A stretch of 64,000 nucleotides of DNA. Origin: Aliiroseovarius salicola (GTDB lineage Bacteria > Pseudomonadota > Alphaproteobacteria > Rhodobacterales > Rhodobacteraceae). A program made the translations under genes and the position numbers. The notes beneath the pieces are model-generated. The model was not told the DNA's origin. It did no database searches and was given only the letters and a program-made list of their open reading frames with translations. The first letter of the stretch is position 1. The number at the start of each line of letters is the position of its first letter. This document shows positions 35,125 through 42,668 of this stretch, one piece after another. The stretch is from positions 62,001-126,000 of the forward strand of contig NZ_JAQIIO010000003.1 in assembly GCF_027891095.1 (NCBI RefSeq), given 5' to 3'.

Positions 35125-36453
35125 CTATTTATAGATATCCGGAAGGAGGGTGGTCGAAATTGCCGGGATATAGGCAATCATTATCGCCACGATCAGCATG
35201 GTCAGAACAAAGGGAATGGCGCGCGCTGCGATCTTGAGGATCGACTCGCCCGTGATCCCAGAGACCACAAAGAGGTTCAGGCCCAGTGGCGGGGTGATAA
35301 AGCCCACACCAAGTGCGGTGATCATCATGATGCAGAACTGGATCTCGTTCATGCCGATGTTGTCGGCGAGCGGTTTCAGGATCGGAGCAAGGATCACGAT
35401 GTTAGGGGTGGTTTCCATCACGCAGCCAGCGGCGATCAGGATGCCGATCATCAGAAGGATCAGCACATAGGGGTCATCAGTCAGGCCGGTCACGGCGGTC
35501 ACAAAACCTTGCGGAACACCCATGATCGCCAGCGCTTCGGCCAGAGGTGCGGAAAAGGCGATGATTGGCAGGATAACACCGTTTACTTTGGCCGAGCTGA
35601 CCAGCATTGCCGGGAAGTCCGAGAACCGCAGAGTACGGAGAATGAAGCCCATGAGGATGGTCACGACGACGGCCGTGGCACCTGCTTCGGTCGGGGTCAA
35701 ACGGCCCGAAAAGATCCCATAGAAAATGATGCCCGGAACGATGAAGGCATACCAGCCGGATTTGAGCGATGTGCCCAGATTGGCAGACCACTCACGCACG
35801 CTCATGTTGCCGCCGGTTTCATAGCTGTAGAGGCGGTTCATGATGATGTTGGTGACCAGGATCGACACGAGGATCGCAATGCCCGGGATGAGAGCCGCAA
35901 GGAACAGGGTCGAAGCGGAAATACCCAGAACGAGGCCGATAATGATATATGCGATTGATGGCGGAATCAGGATCCCGGTACAGGCGCCAGCTGCGACAAG
36001 AGCACAGGCATAGGGGCGCGGGTAGCCGCTTTCCACCAAGCGGTTGATGGTCATGCGACCAACCGCTGCGGCACCTGCTGCGTCCGAGCCCGAAATGGCA
36101 GCGAACATGCCGCATACCAGCACTGTAGCCGACCCAAAACCGCCTTTGGTCCAGCAGGTCAGCGCCTCGGCCACATCGAGGAATTTTCGACTAAGCCCGG
36201 TGCGTACCAGAACGTCGCCAGTCAGGATAAATAGGGGAACCGCCGTCAGCGCAAAGGCGTCGATGCCTGTGAAAAGACTTTCGCCCACAGCGGACAGGGG
36301 TAGATCACCAGACATGACCAGCATGGTGATCGCAGCGGTGCCGATGGCGGCCCAGACCGGGACGGCAAGGGCGATAAGGCCCACGAACATTATGACGGGA
36401 AGATAGAAATCCCAGCCCAGCTCAACGGTTTGACCAACTTGTTGCCAAAGCAT
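35125..36453 (-). CDS. hpsM: TRAP large permease of the DHPS operon (HpsM-like)
   Basis: 442 residues, DctM family: FILTGDVLVRTGLSRKF, GSDAAGAAAVGRMTI, GILIPPSIAYIIIG, LTPTEAGA, GFITPPLGLNLFVVSG. The ATG is chosen for GAGGAG eight bases upstream; the longer frame starts with TTG and overlaps dctQ. It forms the Na+-coupled channel with the small permease upstream. The DHPS assignment comes from operon context. Confidence 0.9.
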   Translation of the reverse strand: MLWQQVGQTVELGWDFYLPVIMFVGLIALAVPVWAAIGTAAITMLVMSGDLPLSAVGESLFTGIDAFALTAVPLFILTGDVLVRTGLSRKFLDVAEALTCWTKGGFGSATVLVCGMFAAISGSDAAGAAAVGRMTINRLVESGYPRPYACALVAAGACTGILIPPSIAYIIIGLVLGISASTLFLAALIPGIAILVSILVTNIIMNRLYSYETGGNMSVREWSANLGTSLKSGWYAFIVPGIIFYGIFSGRLTPTEAGATAVVVTILMGFILRTLRFSDFPAMLVSSAKVNGVILPIIAFSAPLAEALAIMGVPQGFVTAVTGLTDDPYVLILLMIGILIAAGCVMETTPNIVILAPILKPLADNIGMNEIQFCIMMITALGVGFITPPLGLNLFVVSGITGESILKIAARAIPFVLTMLIVAIMIAYIPAISTTLLPDIYK

Positions 36454-36464
36454 CTGCGCTCTCC

Positions 36465-36977
36465 TCAATCAAACAATTTGTCGCCTTCAAAGACGGGGGT
36501 GCCGTCACGAAGGCTGTGGAAATCGCGCCACAGGGATTGCAGCAGACGCCAGATCATCAGGGCAAATCCGACCGGTACGGCCATCAGGAACCAGACCATC
36601 GAAATGCGAAGCCCGTGGCTGACCGATCCGAATTTTGCAGAGACATGTACTGTCTCGTACGACCAGTAGAGGGCGATCACCGCGACAATCAGCATCACAA
36701 GATCACCAAAGATATAGAGCAGCGCTTTTGTGCGCGGCCCGAGATAGTGCATCAGCACATCGATACGGATGTGCGCCCGTTCCTTGACCGCAGCAGCGGC
36801 CCCGATCCAAGCCAGATAGATAAAGGAGTAGCGAACGATCTCTTCCCCCCAGATTGAGGAGTAAGCAAAGAGTTCACGTCGAATAACTTCGGTCGCCATT
36901 GTGACGACGAGCATCACGTAGAAAGTGAGGAGCAACCAGCGCTCTGCATTTTGATCTATGCGTCTGAGAAGTGTCAT
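36465..36977 (-). CDS. hpsL: TRAP small permease of the DHPS operon (HpsL-like)
   Basis: 170 residues, typical DctQ length with four membrane helices: TEVIRRELF, WGEEIVRYSFIYLAWIGAA (the conserved W...E...R...W pattern), KERAHIRIDVL, and LRISMVWFLMAVPVGFALM. It sits between the terminator hairpin downstream of the binding-protein gene and the large permease gene. Confidence 0.88.
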   Translation of the reverse strand: MTLLRRIDQNAERWLLLTFYVMLVVTMATEVIRRELFAYSSIWGEEIVRYSFIYLAWIGAAAAVKERAHIRIDVLMHYLGPRTKALLYIFGDLVMLIVAVIALYWSYETVHVSAKFGSVSHGLRISMVWFLMAVPVGFALMIWRLLQSLWRDFHSLRDGTPVFEGDKLFD

Positions 36978-37041
36978 AACGGGTTCCTTCAGCCAAGGCT
37001 GTGACCATTAGGCGTCGTGGCGCCATACGCAGGGAATGAGA

Positions 37042-37071
37042 AAAAAGGGGTGCCCCACGAAGGAGGCACCC
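37042..37071 (-). terminator. Attenuator-like terminator between hpsK and hpsL
   Basis: On the minus strand GGGTGCC / GGCACCC with a 10-base loop, followed by CCTTTTTTCTC, a true rho-independent shape, starting nine bases after the binding-protein stop. It would let most transcripts end after hpsK and some read into the permease and enzyme genes. Confidence 0.78.
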
Positions 37072-37079
37072 AAGGGGAG

Positions 37080-38225
37080 TTATGCGTCGTGGACGAAATA
37101 CTTGCCCTGTGTGCCTGCGGCTTCTTCCATTTTGGCAAAGTTGTCCATGGAGCCAGCAAGCTCTTTCTTGAAGTCATCCCATTCGGGACGTTGATAGCCA
37201 CCAGCTTCTTTCCATTCTCCCAGTTGGTCATCGCTGAGCGAGTGGAATTGAACGCCAGCCTTGGCAAGCTCGGCCATGGCGTAGCTGCGTGCAGATGGCA
37301 CTTTGGAGAGGTTCTGGTGCCCAGTCATCTCAGAGCCCCACATGACGCCTTCTTGTACGTCAGCTGGCAGCGAGTTGAACCATTCCAGATTACAGGAATA
37401 TACTTGGCTATCCGGCACTGCCTGGGTGAAGGTCACATGGCTCAGGATGTCCTTGAAACCAAAGACGTAAAGCGCGCCAACCGACGGGTCCAACGCATCT
37501 GCAACGCCTTGTTTGATCGCCGAAGGAGTTTCGCCCCAAGCGACGGGCGTCGGGTTTGCGCCGACCATGCGGTAATACTGTTGCAGCATCTTCGAACCCG
37601 GCACGCGGAATTTGACACCGGCCATATCACTTGGGGACAGGACCGCATCTCCACCTTTGCGAACCGCGACCACACGTGGGTCGATGTTGACATAGAACAG
37701 TGCTTTAAAGCCGTTTTCTTCTACTTTCGGCTCTACAGAGGATTTCCAGAAGCTCGAATTCACGAGGTTGGTGAAGCGCTGGTTCGAGCCGCAAAGATAC
37801 GGCATGTTGATCAGGTCAACGGTCGACGCGAACGCTGCGAAGTTCGACAGCGAGTGTTGTGCTGCCTGAATTGTGCCGCCTTGAACTTTCTGTACCAGCG
37901 CACCGCCAGCGCCCAGCTGTCCACCCGGAGCAAGCTTGACATAAACCTTACCGTTGGTGGCGTTCTGGATGTTCTCTTTCAGATCAAGTTGCATGATCGG
38001 GTAGCTGCGCGACGCGCCCAGGACATAAGCCGTGGCAACGGTCATCACATGTTCAGCTGCAGCCTCGCGTTCTTTTTCTTCTTTTGCGGTCTGAGCGACA
38101 GCTTCAGTTGACCAAAGCATGCCCCCTGCGCCAACGACCATCGCCGCGGTGAAACCGCCGCTAGCGCTGAGCTTCAGGAAATTGCGACGTTCAGCTGACT
38201 TCAGCCCGTCATTGTCTTTTTTCAT
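37080..38225 (-). CDS. hpsK: TRAP substrate-binding protein of the DHPS operon (HpsK-like)
   Basis: 381 residues. The N-terminus has a twin-arginine signal (AERRNFLKLSASG, then a hydrophobic stretch to AVAQTA). DctP landmarks: VYVKLAPGGQLG, GVKFRVPGSKMLQQYYRMVGANPTPVAWGET (cut here), AIKQGVADALD. It binds the solute in the periplasm and is the first large gene of the DHPS operon, 30 bases after a small membrane-protein gene. DHPS as ligand is inferred from the operon. Confidence 0.9.
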   Translation of the reverse strand: MKKDNDGLKSAERRNFLKLSASGGFTAAMVVGAGGMLWSTEAVAQTAKEEKEREAAAEHVMTVATAYVLGASRSYPIMQLDLKENIQNATNGKVYVKLAPGGQLGAGGALVQKVQGGTIQAAQHSLSNFAAFASTVDLINMPYLCGSNQRFTNLVNSSFWKSSVEPKVEENGFKALFYVNIDPRVVAVRKGGDAVLSPSDMAGVKFRVPGSKMLQQYYRMVGANPTPVAWGETPSAIKQGVADALDPSVGALYVFGFKDILSHVTFTQAVPDSQVYSCNLEWFNSLPADVQEGVMWGSEMTGHQNLSKVPSARSYAMAELAKAGVQFHSLSDDQLGEWKEAGGYQRPEWDDFKKELAGSMDNFAKMEEAAGTQGKYFVHDA

Positions 38226-38255
38226 GGTATCCTCCCTTAGGATTCATCAGCTGCC

Positions 38256-38447
38256 TTAGTTTTCTTTTTTATGGTCAGCTTCTTTTTTTAGAATTGCGAC
38301 GACGAAAAGGATTGTGGCCGCAAATAGAACCAACATTTCCCCTACGTCCCCCAAAAATGCACTGCCAGCGAATGCGCCGAGGGCAACATTTGCAAAAAAG
38401 ACAATGAATACGGCGACTGAGGCGACAAGAAACATCATACGCTCCAT
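38256..38447 (-). CDS. Small two-helix membrane protein heading the DHPS operon
   Basis: 63 residues: helix one LVASVAVFIVFFANVALGAF, a short loop with GSAFLGDVGE, helix two MLVLFAATILFVVAILKK, and a charged tail EADHKKEN. No family recognised. It lies between the tandem LacI operators and hpsK, only 30 bases before hpsK, so it would be co-transcribed as the first gene. The hydrophobic layout and position argue that it is real, but the ribosome site is weak. It may be an accessory subunit of the transporter. Confidence 0.65.
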   Translation of the reverse strand: MERMMFLVASVAVFIVFFANVALGAFAGSAFLGDVGEMLVLFAATILFVVAILKKEADHKKEN

Positions 38448-38470
38448 TAGAGAATCGGTTCACCACTATT

Positions 38471-38484
38471 TGTAAGCGCTTACA
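38471..38484. promoter_or_regulatory. LacI-type operator 1
   Basis: Perfect palindrome TGTAAGCGCTTACA with the central CG of LacI/GalR operators. It lies in the divergent region between the DHPS operon and its LacI regulator. Confidence 0.85.
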
Positions 38485-38491
38485 TGGCAAA

Positions 38492-38505
38492 TGCAAGCGT
38501 TTACA
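38492..38505. promoter_or_regulatory. LacI-type operator 2
   Basis: TGCAAGCGTTTACA, a near-palindrome matching operator 1 at 11 of 14 positions. Its centre is 21 bases away, about two helical turns, so two dimers could bind the same face of DNA. Confidence 0.8.
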
Positions 38506-38567
38506 TTGTGGATGGTAATTATCCGCATTTATGTTAAGAAGAATTGAAACAATTGGCAGATAAAAAT

Positions 38568-39608
38568 ATGGGAAATACCCGTTCAGCACCGACACTTGAC
38601 GATGTTGCCAAGGAAGCAGGCGTCTCGACAGCGACGGTGTCACGTTGCCTGAATTCCCCGGAGCGCGTGGTGGAAAAGACGCGTATTCGCGTCATGAAAG
38701 CCGTGGAAGAGATGGGCTATACACCGAACTTTGCCGCGCGGGTCATGGCCGCAAAACAGTCATTTACCATTGGCGCCATCATTCCCACCATGGAGAACGC
38801 GATCTTTGCGCGTGGCTTGCAGGCCTTTCAGGATGAATTGCGCGAACGCGGCTATACCCTTCTGGTGTCCAGTTCGGCTTACAAACCAGGGATCGAGAAG
38901 GAACAGATCCGGACGCTTGTTGCCAGGGGCGTTGATGGGCTGTTGCTTATCGGACATGAACGTGAAGAGCAGATCTATGAGTATCTTGAACGACATCGGG
39001 TGCCGGTGCTCATCGCATGGTCCTATTCGCCTGATGTGCGGCAAACTTCGGTCGGTTTCAGCAATCGGGATGCGATTTTTGAATTGGCGCAGAACGTCAT
39101 CGATGCCGGTCACAGTCGCATCGCGATGATTTCCGGGTTCACTGAGGGGAACGACCGTGCACAAAAACGCGTGGTTGGGATAAGGGACGCCCTATGCGCG
39201 AATGGCATTGATCCTGACAGCATGGAGTTGGTCGAAACAACCTATGAGATCGACAGCGGGGCGAACGCATTTGTCGACCTCATGTCGCGCCCGACGCGCC
39301 CAACGGTTGTCATGTGCGGCAACGACGTTTTGGCCGCGGGCGCTCTGCGTGGTGCTCGTAAAATGGGGATTTCAGTCCCGGAAGAAGTCTCCATCACAGG
39401 TTTCGACGACATTGAACTGGCCGAGATTGTGAGCCCACCGCTGACGACAGTCCATGTGCCGCATCGCAAAATGGGCCACAAGGCTGCGCAGGAATTGATT
39501 GCGATGGTCGAAGGGAGCTCCGAAGGGGCTTCAACCTGTATCAACACGCATATTGTGTCACGTCAGTCCCTGGCAAAACCGCCGAAAAACGCAGCTACGA
39601 ATAAGTAA
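38568..39608 (+). CDS. LacI-family regulator of the DHPS operon
   Basis: 346 residues. The N-terminal helix-turn-helix is TLDDVAKEAGVSTATVSRCLN with hinge YTPNFAARVMAAKQS; the ligand domain is periplasmic-binding-protein-like (IGAIIPTMENAIFARGLQAF; GFDDIELAEIVSPPLTTV). The ATG directly before the recognition region is used; a TTG eight codons earlier is possible. It is divergent from the DHPS operon across two tandem operators, so it very probably represses the operon and senses DHPS or a downstream metabolite. Confidence 0.92.
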   Translation: MGNTRSAPTLDDVAKEAGVSTATVSRCLNSPERVVEKTRIRVMKAVEEMGYTPNFAARVMAAKQSFTIGAIIPTMENAIFARGLQAFQDELRERGYTLLVSSSAYKPGIEKEQIRTLVARGVDGLLLIGHEREEQIYEYLERHRVPVLIAWSYSPDVRQTSVGFSNRDAIFELAQNVIDAGHSRIAMISGFTEGNDRAQKRVVGIRDALCANGIDPDSMELVETTYEIDSGANAFVDLMSRPTRPTVVMCGNDVLAAGALRGARKMGISVPEEVSITGFDDIELAEIVSPPLTTVHVPHRKMGHKAAQELIAMVEGSSEGASTCINTHIVSRQSLAKPPKNAATNK

Positions 39609-39818
39609 CCACGCTATTTTGTGATCCTCATAGGTTGGGGGTACACTGCACGAAGTTCAGCGAATTTTGGCAGAACTTGAGCCTGTCACATTGGACACCA
39701 CGCAAATTCCAACCTTTTTGTTGCGCCTCAATTACTTTACCTTGATCTGGGACATATTCACTGGTGGAACTTCCCGCCAAAATCACGACAACCGTTCCAG
39801 AGGCACGAGCACCCACCC

Positions 39819-40562
39819 ATGTTTTCCGAATTCAAGGCCTTGTCACGGCTGACCTTGGATACTGCACGCGACCTGGCACCGATTGTCGGGGTTGTTGCGG
39901 TGTTTCAGTTCCTGGTGCTGAAACAGCCGATTGACGATCTGTCAACCAAGCTGATTGGGCTCCTGTTTGTCATGATGGGACTTGCGGTGTTCATCCGCGG
40001 GCTGGAATTGGCGCTGTTTCCTTTGGGAGAAAGTCTTGCCGACGCCTTTGCCAATAAGGGTAACCTGTTCTGGCTTTTGCTGTTCTCTTTCGCGCTGGGT
40101 TTTGGAACCACCGTAGCCGAACCCGCCTTGATCGCGGTGACAGGTGAGGCTGCGCGCACCATGACCTTGATTGGGGCTGTAGCGGACGATCCGGTCGCGC
40201 AAACCGACTACGCAGATGCGTTGCGATATACTGTGGCGGTCGCCGTGGGCGCGTCGCTGGTCATTGGGGTGATGCGGATCCTGCTCGGGTGGCCGATCCA
40301 ATATCTGATCATTGGCGGTTATGTGATTGTGGTGATCATGACGTGGTTTGCCCCCCCCGAGATCATTGGCATCGCTTATGACAGTGGCGGCGTGACGACG
40401 TCTACGGTGACCGTTCCACTGACCACCGCATTGGGTGTGGGGCTGGCCAGCGTGATCAAGGGGCGCAATCCGATGATTGACGGGTTTGGACTTGTCGCCT
40501 TTGCCTCGCTCTTGCCGATCATCTTCGTATTGGGATTTGGCATCTGGGGGGCTTCATCATGA
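39819..40562 (+). CDS. DUF1538 membrane protein, first copy
   Basis: 247 residues with about six or seven membrane helices. DUF1538 hallmarks: [24 protein letters not shown] in the middle and [21 protein letters not shown] in the second half, followed by [13 protein letters not shown]. The small-residue, Thr/Ser-rich broken helices look like a transporter core. The next gene, a second DUF1538 copy, starts on its stop codon. Many genomes carry the two copies fused, so the pair probably forms one transporter. The substrate is not known to me. Confidence 0.88.
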   Translation: MFSEFKALSRLTLDTARDLAPIVGVVAVFQFLVLKQPIDDLSTKLIGLLFVMMGLAVFIRGLELALFPLGESLADAFANKGNLFWLLLFSFALGFGTTVAEPALIAVTGEAARTMTLIGAVADDPVAQTDYADALRYTVAVAVGASLVIGVMRILLGWPIQYLIIGGYVIVVIMTWFAPPEIIGIAYDSGGVTTSTVTVPLTTALGVGLASVIKGRNPMIDGFGLVAFASLLPIIFVLGFGIWGASS

Positions 40563-41341
40563 TCGCAGCCCTGTTCCAGACCATTCTGTCCACCGTGCTG
40601 GACATCCTGCCGATTGCTGGAATTTTGATTTTTTTCCAGTTGGTTGTCCTGCGCAAACCGGTGCCGCACCTGCCGCAGGTTCTGATCGGGTCCGTCTATG
40701 TTGTGTTGGGATTGGGGCTGTTCCTGTTTGGCTTGGAATATGCCCTGTTCCCAATCGGCGAGAGCATGGCGCGTCAATTGACCGATCCATCCTTCATTGG
40801 CAATCCCGCCGATTGGTCGGCGCATGGCTGGACCTATCTCTTCGCCTTTGCGATTGGATTTTCCACCACTATTGCCGAACCATCGCTTATTGCCGTGGCA
40901 CTGAAGGCGCGGGATGTATCGGGGGGGGCGGTCAGCGCCTGGGGGCTGCGGATCGCAGTGGCGGTTGGAGTGGCGCTGAGTCTGTCGGTCGGCACGTTTC
41001 GGATTGTAACCGGCACGCCGCTCTATCTCTACATGATCGTGGGCTATGTCATCGTGATCGCCCAAACGATTACGGCCCCAAAAATGATCGTTCCGCTGGC
41101 CTATGACAGCGGAGGGGTGACCACGTCCACCGTGACCGTGCCACTCGTGGCAGCACTCGGGCTAGGGTTGGCCTCAACCGTGCCGGGGCGCAGCCCAGTG
41201 CTGGATGGCTTCGGCCTTGTCGCCCTTGCCAGCCTGTTTCCGATGATCACCGTCATGGGATATGCACAGTTGGTGGATTGGCAAGCCCGGCGAAAGGGTA
41301 TTACACAGATAGTCGAAGGCGACAGAGAGGGAGCGCCATGA
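40559..41341 (+). CDS. DUF1538 membrane protein, second copy
   Basis: 260 residues, a paralogue of the preceding gene: [24 protein letters not shown] and [39 protein letters not shown]. The N-terminal halves also match ([23 protein letters not shown] against the corresponding first helix of copy one). Overlap with both neighbours (ATGA type) indicates tight coupling. The tail ([15 protein letters not shown]) is cytoplasmic and could meet the PII-like protein encoded next. Confidence 0.88.
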   Translation: MIAALFQTILSTVLDILPIAGILIFFQLVVLRKPVPHLPQVLIGSVYVVLGLGLFLFGLEYALFPIGESMARQLTDPSFIGNPADWSAHGWTYLFAFAIGFSTTIAEPSLIAVALKARDVSGGAVSAWGLRIAVAVGVALSLSVGTFRIVTGTPLYLYMIVGYVIVIAQTITAPKMIVPLAYDSGGVTTSTVTVPLVAALGLGLASTVPGRSPVLDGFGLVALASLFPMITVMGYAQLVDWQARRKGITQIVEGDREGAP

Positions 41342-41691
41342 AGTTCAAACTTATCATTGCCTTGGTGGAAGACGCCAAGACCGATATCGTGCTGGATGCC
41401 GCCCGCGCGGCGGGGGCAACCGGGGCAACCGTGATTACCTCGGTACGGGGTGAGGGGCTCAAGCAGAAGAAAAGCTTCCTTGGGCTTACTGTTGCTGGCC
41501 AGCGCGATATGGCGCTGTTTCTGGTCGAGGAACACCGGGCCACGGACATTATGGAAACCATCGCTGATGCCGGATCCTTTTGCGAGGAACCAGGAAGTGG
41601 AGTGGTCTTCCAGATCGACATCGAAGATGCGATTGGGTTGGAAAGCCAGGTGGCGGCCCTGCGCAATGTTCTGAAGGAGGATGAGCTATGA
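41338..41691 (+). CDS. PII-like signalling protein
   Basis: 117 residues with a PII/GlnB ferredoxin-like fold pattern: KLIIALVEDAKTDIVLDAARAAGATGATVI, then a T-loop region RGEGLKQKKSFLGLT, then ALFLVEEHRATDIMETI and a B-loop-like GSGVVFQIDIEDAIG. The usual uridylylated Tyr of GlnB/GlnK is not visible in the T-loop. It overlaps both the DUF1538 gene and the CBS gene, suggesting control of the membrane pair by a small molecule, as GlnK controls AmtB (analogy only). Confidence 0.85.
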   Translation: MKFKLIIALVEDAKTDIVLDAARAAGATGATVITSVRGEGLKQKKSFLGLTVAGQRDMALFLVEEHRATDIMETIADAGSFCEEPGSGVVFQIDIEDAIGLESQVAALRNVLKEDEL

Positions 41692-42101
41692 GCCAGCCGG
41701 AAATGACCCATGTGCGCGATGCGATGCAGACCGAGCTGCGCCTGATTGATGGCCTGTCCTCAACTCGCAAGGCGCTTGAACTCATGGAAGAAACCGGGCT
41801 GGATGCGCTTGTGATCGACAAGCGGGATCCTGCGGATGAATACGGGGTTATCACCATCGGTATGATTGGCCGCGACGTGATCGCCCCCAGCCGCAATCCC
41901 GGCCGGGTGAGCGTTTATGAGATCATGGAAAAACCTGCCCTGATTGTCCCGGCGGGCATGCAGGCACGCTATGCTATCCGCCTTTTGACCCGATTGGGGG
42001 CTGAACATGCGATTGCCACGGATGCGGACAAGGTCGTCGGCTATGTGACTTTGCGTGGTTTAACTCTGGCAGAGTTTCGCGATAAGTTCCCGAAAGACTG
42101 A
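41688..42101 (+). CDS. CBS-domain protein
   Basis: 137 residues made of two CBS motifs: VRDAMQTELRLIDGLSSTRKALELMEETGLDALVI in outline, and YEIMEKPALIVPAGMQARYAIRLLTRLGAEHAIA, ending GYVTLRGLTLAEF. CBS pairs bind adenosine nucleotides such as ATP, AMP or c-di-AMP. It is the last gene of the DUF1538-DUF1538-PII-CBS operon and ends with no gap against the convergent UbiX-type gene. Confidence 0.9.
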   Translation: MSQPEMTHVRDAMQTELRLIDGLSSTRKALELMEETGLDALVIDKRDPADEYGVITIGMIGRDVIAPSRNPGRVSVYEIMEKPALIVPAGMQARYAIRLLTRLGAEHAIATDADKVVGYVTLRGLTLAEFRDKFPKD

Positions 42102-42668
42102 TCAGATTTCCGACCAGGCCTGTGCCTGAGGATTGCCCATTCCGAGCAGATCAATCGCCCTCGCAGCGATCTGGGTGACGATCGCATCCACGCTGTCTGG
42201 TCTCAGATAAAAGGCGGGAACTGGCGGCATCACGATGGCGCCCATTTCGGTCACGCTTGTCATATTGCGCAGATGGGCCAGTGTCAGTGGGGCCTCACGC
42301 GCCAGAAGCACCAGCCTTCGCCGCTCCTTAAGCTGCACCCCGGCGGCACGTGTCAGAAGGTTATCATCCAGCCCGTTGGAGATCGCGGCGAGGCTGCGCA
42401 TCGAGCTGGGGGCGACGATCATGCCTGCGAGTGGCACCGATCCAGACGCGATGGACGCACCGATATTGCGGATATCGTGGCAGGTGTTCGCGAAGTCCTT
42501 CACCGTTGCCAAGGCACCTGCGCCACATTCTTCCGTTAGTGTCCGTTCGGCAGCTGGGCTGATCACCAGATCCAGCTCCGCACCCATGTCGTTCAGTTGT
42601 TGGGCCACAGATAATCCAAGTGCGGCCCCGGACGCTCCAGAAATGCCTAGAATGACTCGTTTGCTCAT
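42102..42668 (-). CDS. ubiX: UbiX-type flavin prenyltransferase
   Basis: 188 residues: VILGISGASGAALGLSVAQ at the N-terminus, VISPAAERTL, MIVAPSSMRSLAAISNGLDDNLLTRAA (flavin site), RRLVLLAREAPLTLAHLRNM and the C-terminal MPPVPAFYLRP. It makes prenylated FMN for UbiD. Its ATG overlaps the stop of the UbiD gene (ATGA), which excludes the longer frame. Location opposite ubiT/U/V suggests service in ubiquinone synthesis, although other UbiD reactions use the same cofactor. Confidence 0.9.
   Translation of the reverse strand: MSKRVILGISGASGAALGLSVAQQLNDMGAELDLVISPAAERTLTEECGAGALATVKDFANTCHDIRNIGASIASGSVPLAGMIVAPSSMRSLAAISNGLDDNLLTRAAGVQLKERRRLVLLAREAPLTLAHLRNMTSVTEMGAIVMPPVPAFYLRPDSVDAIVTQIAARAIDLLGMGNPQAQAWSEI

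Noticed and set aside
33547-35958. 803-codon plus-strand frame across hpsN and the DHPS DctM gene
   Set aside because: It is antisense to well-supported genes with clear family motifs; its His/Asp/Gly-rich composition is what codon bias on the other strand produces.
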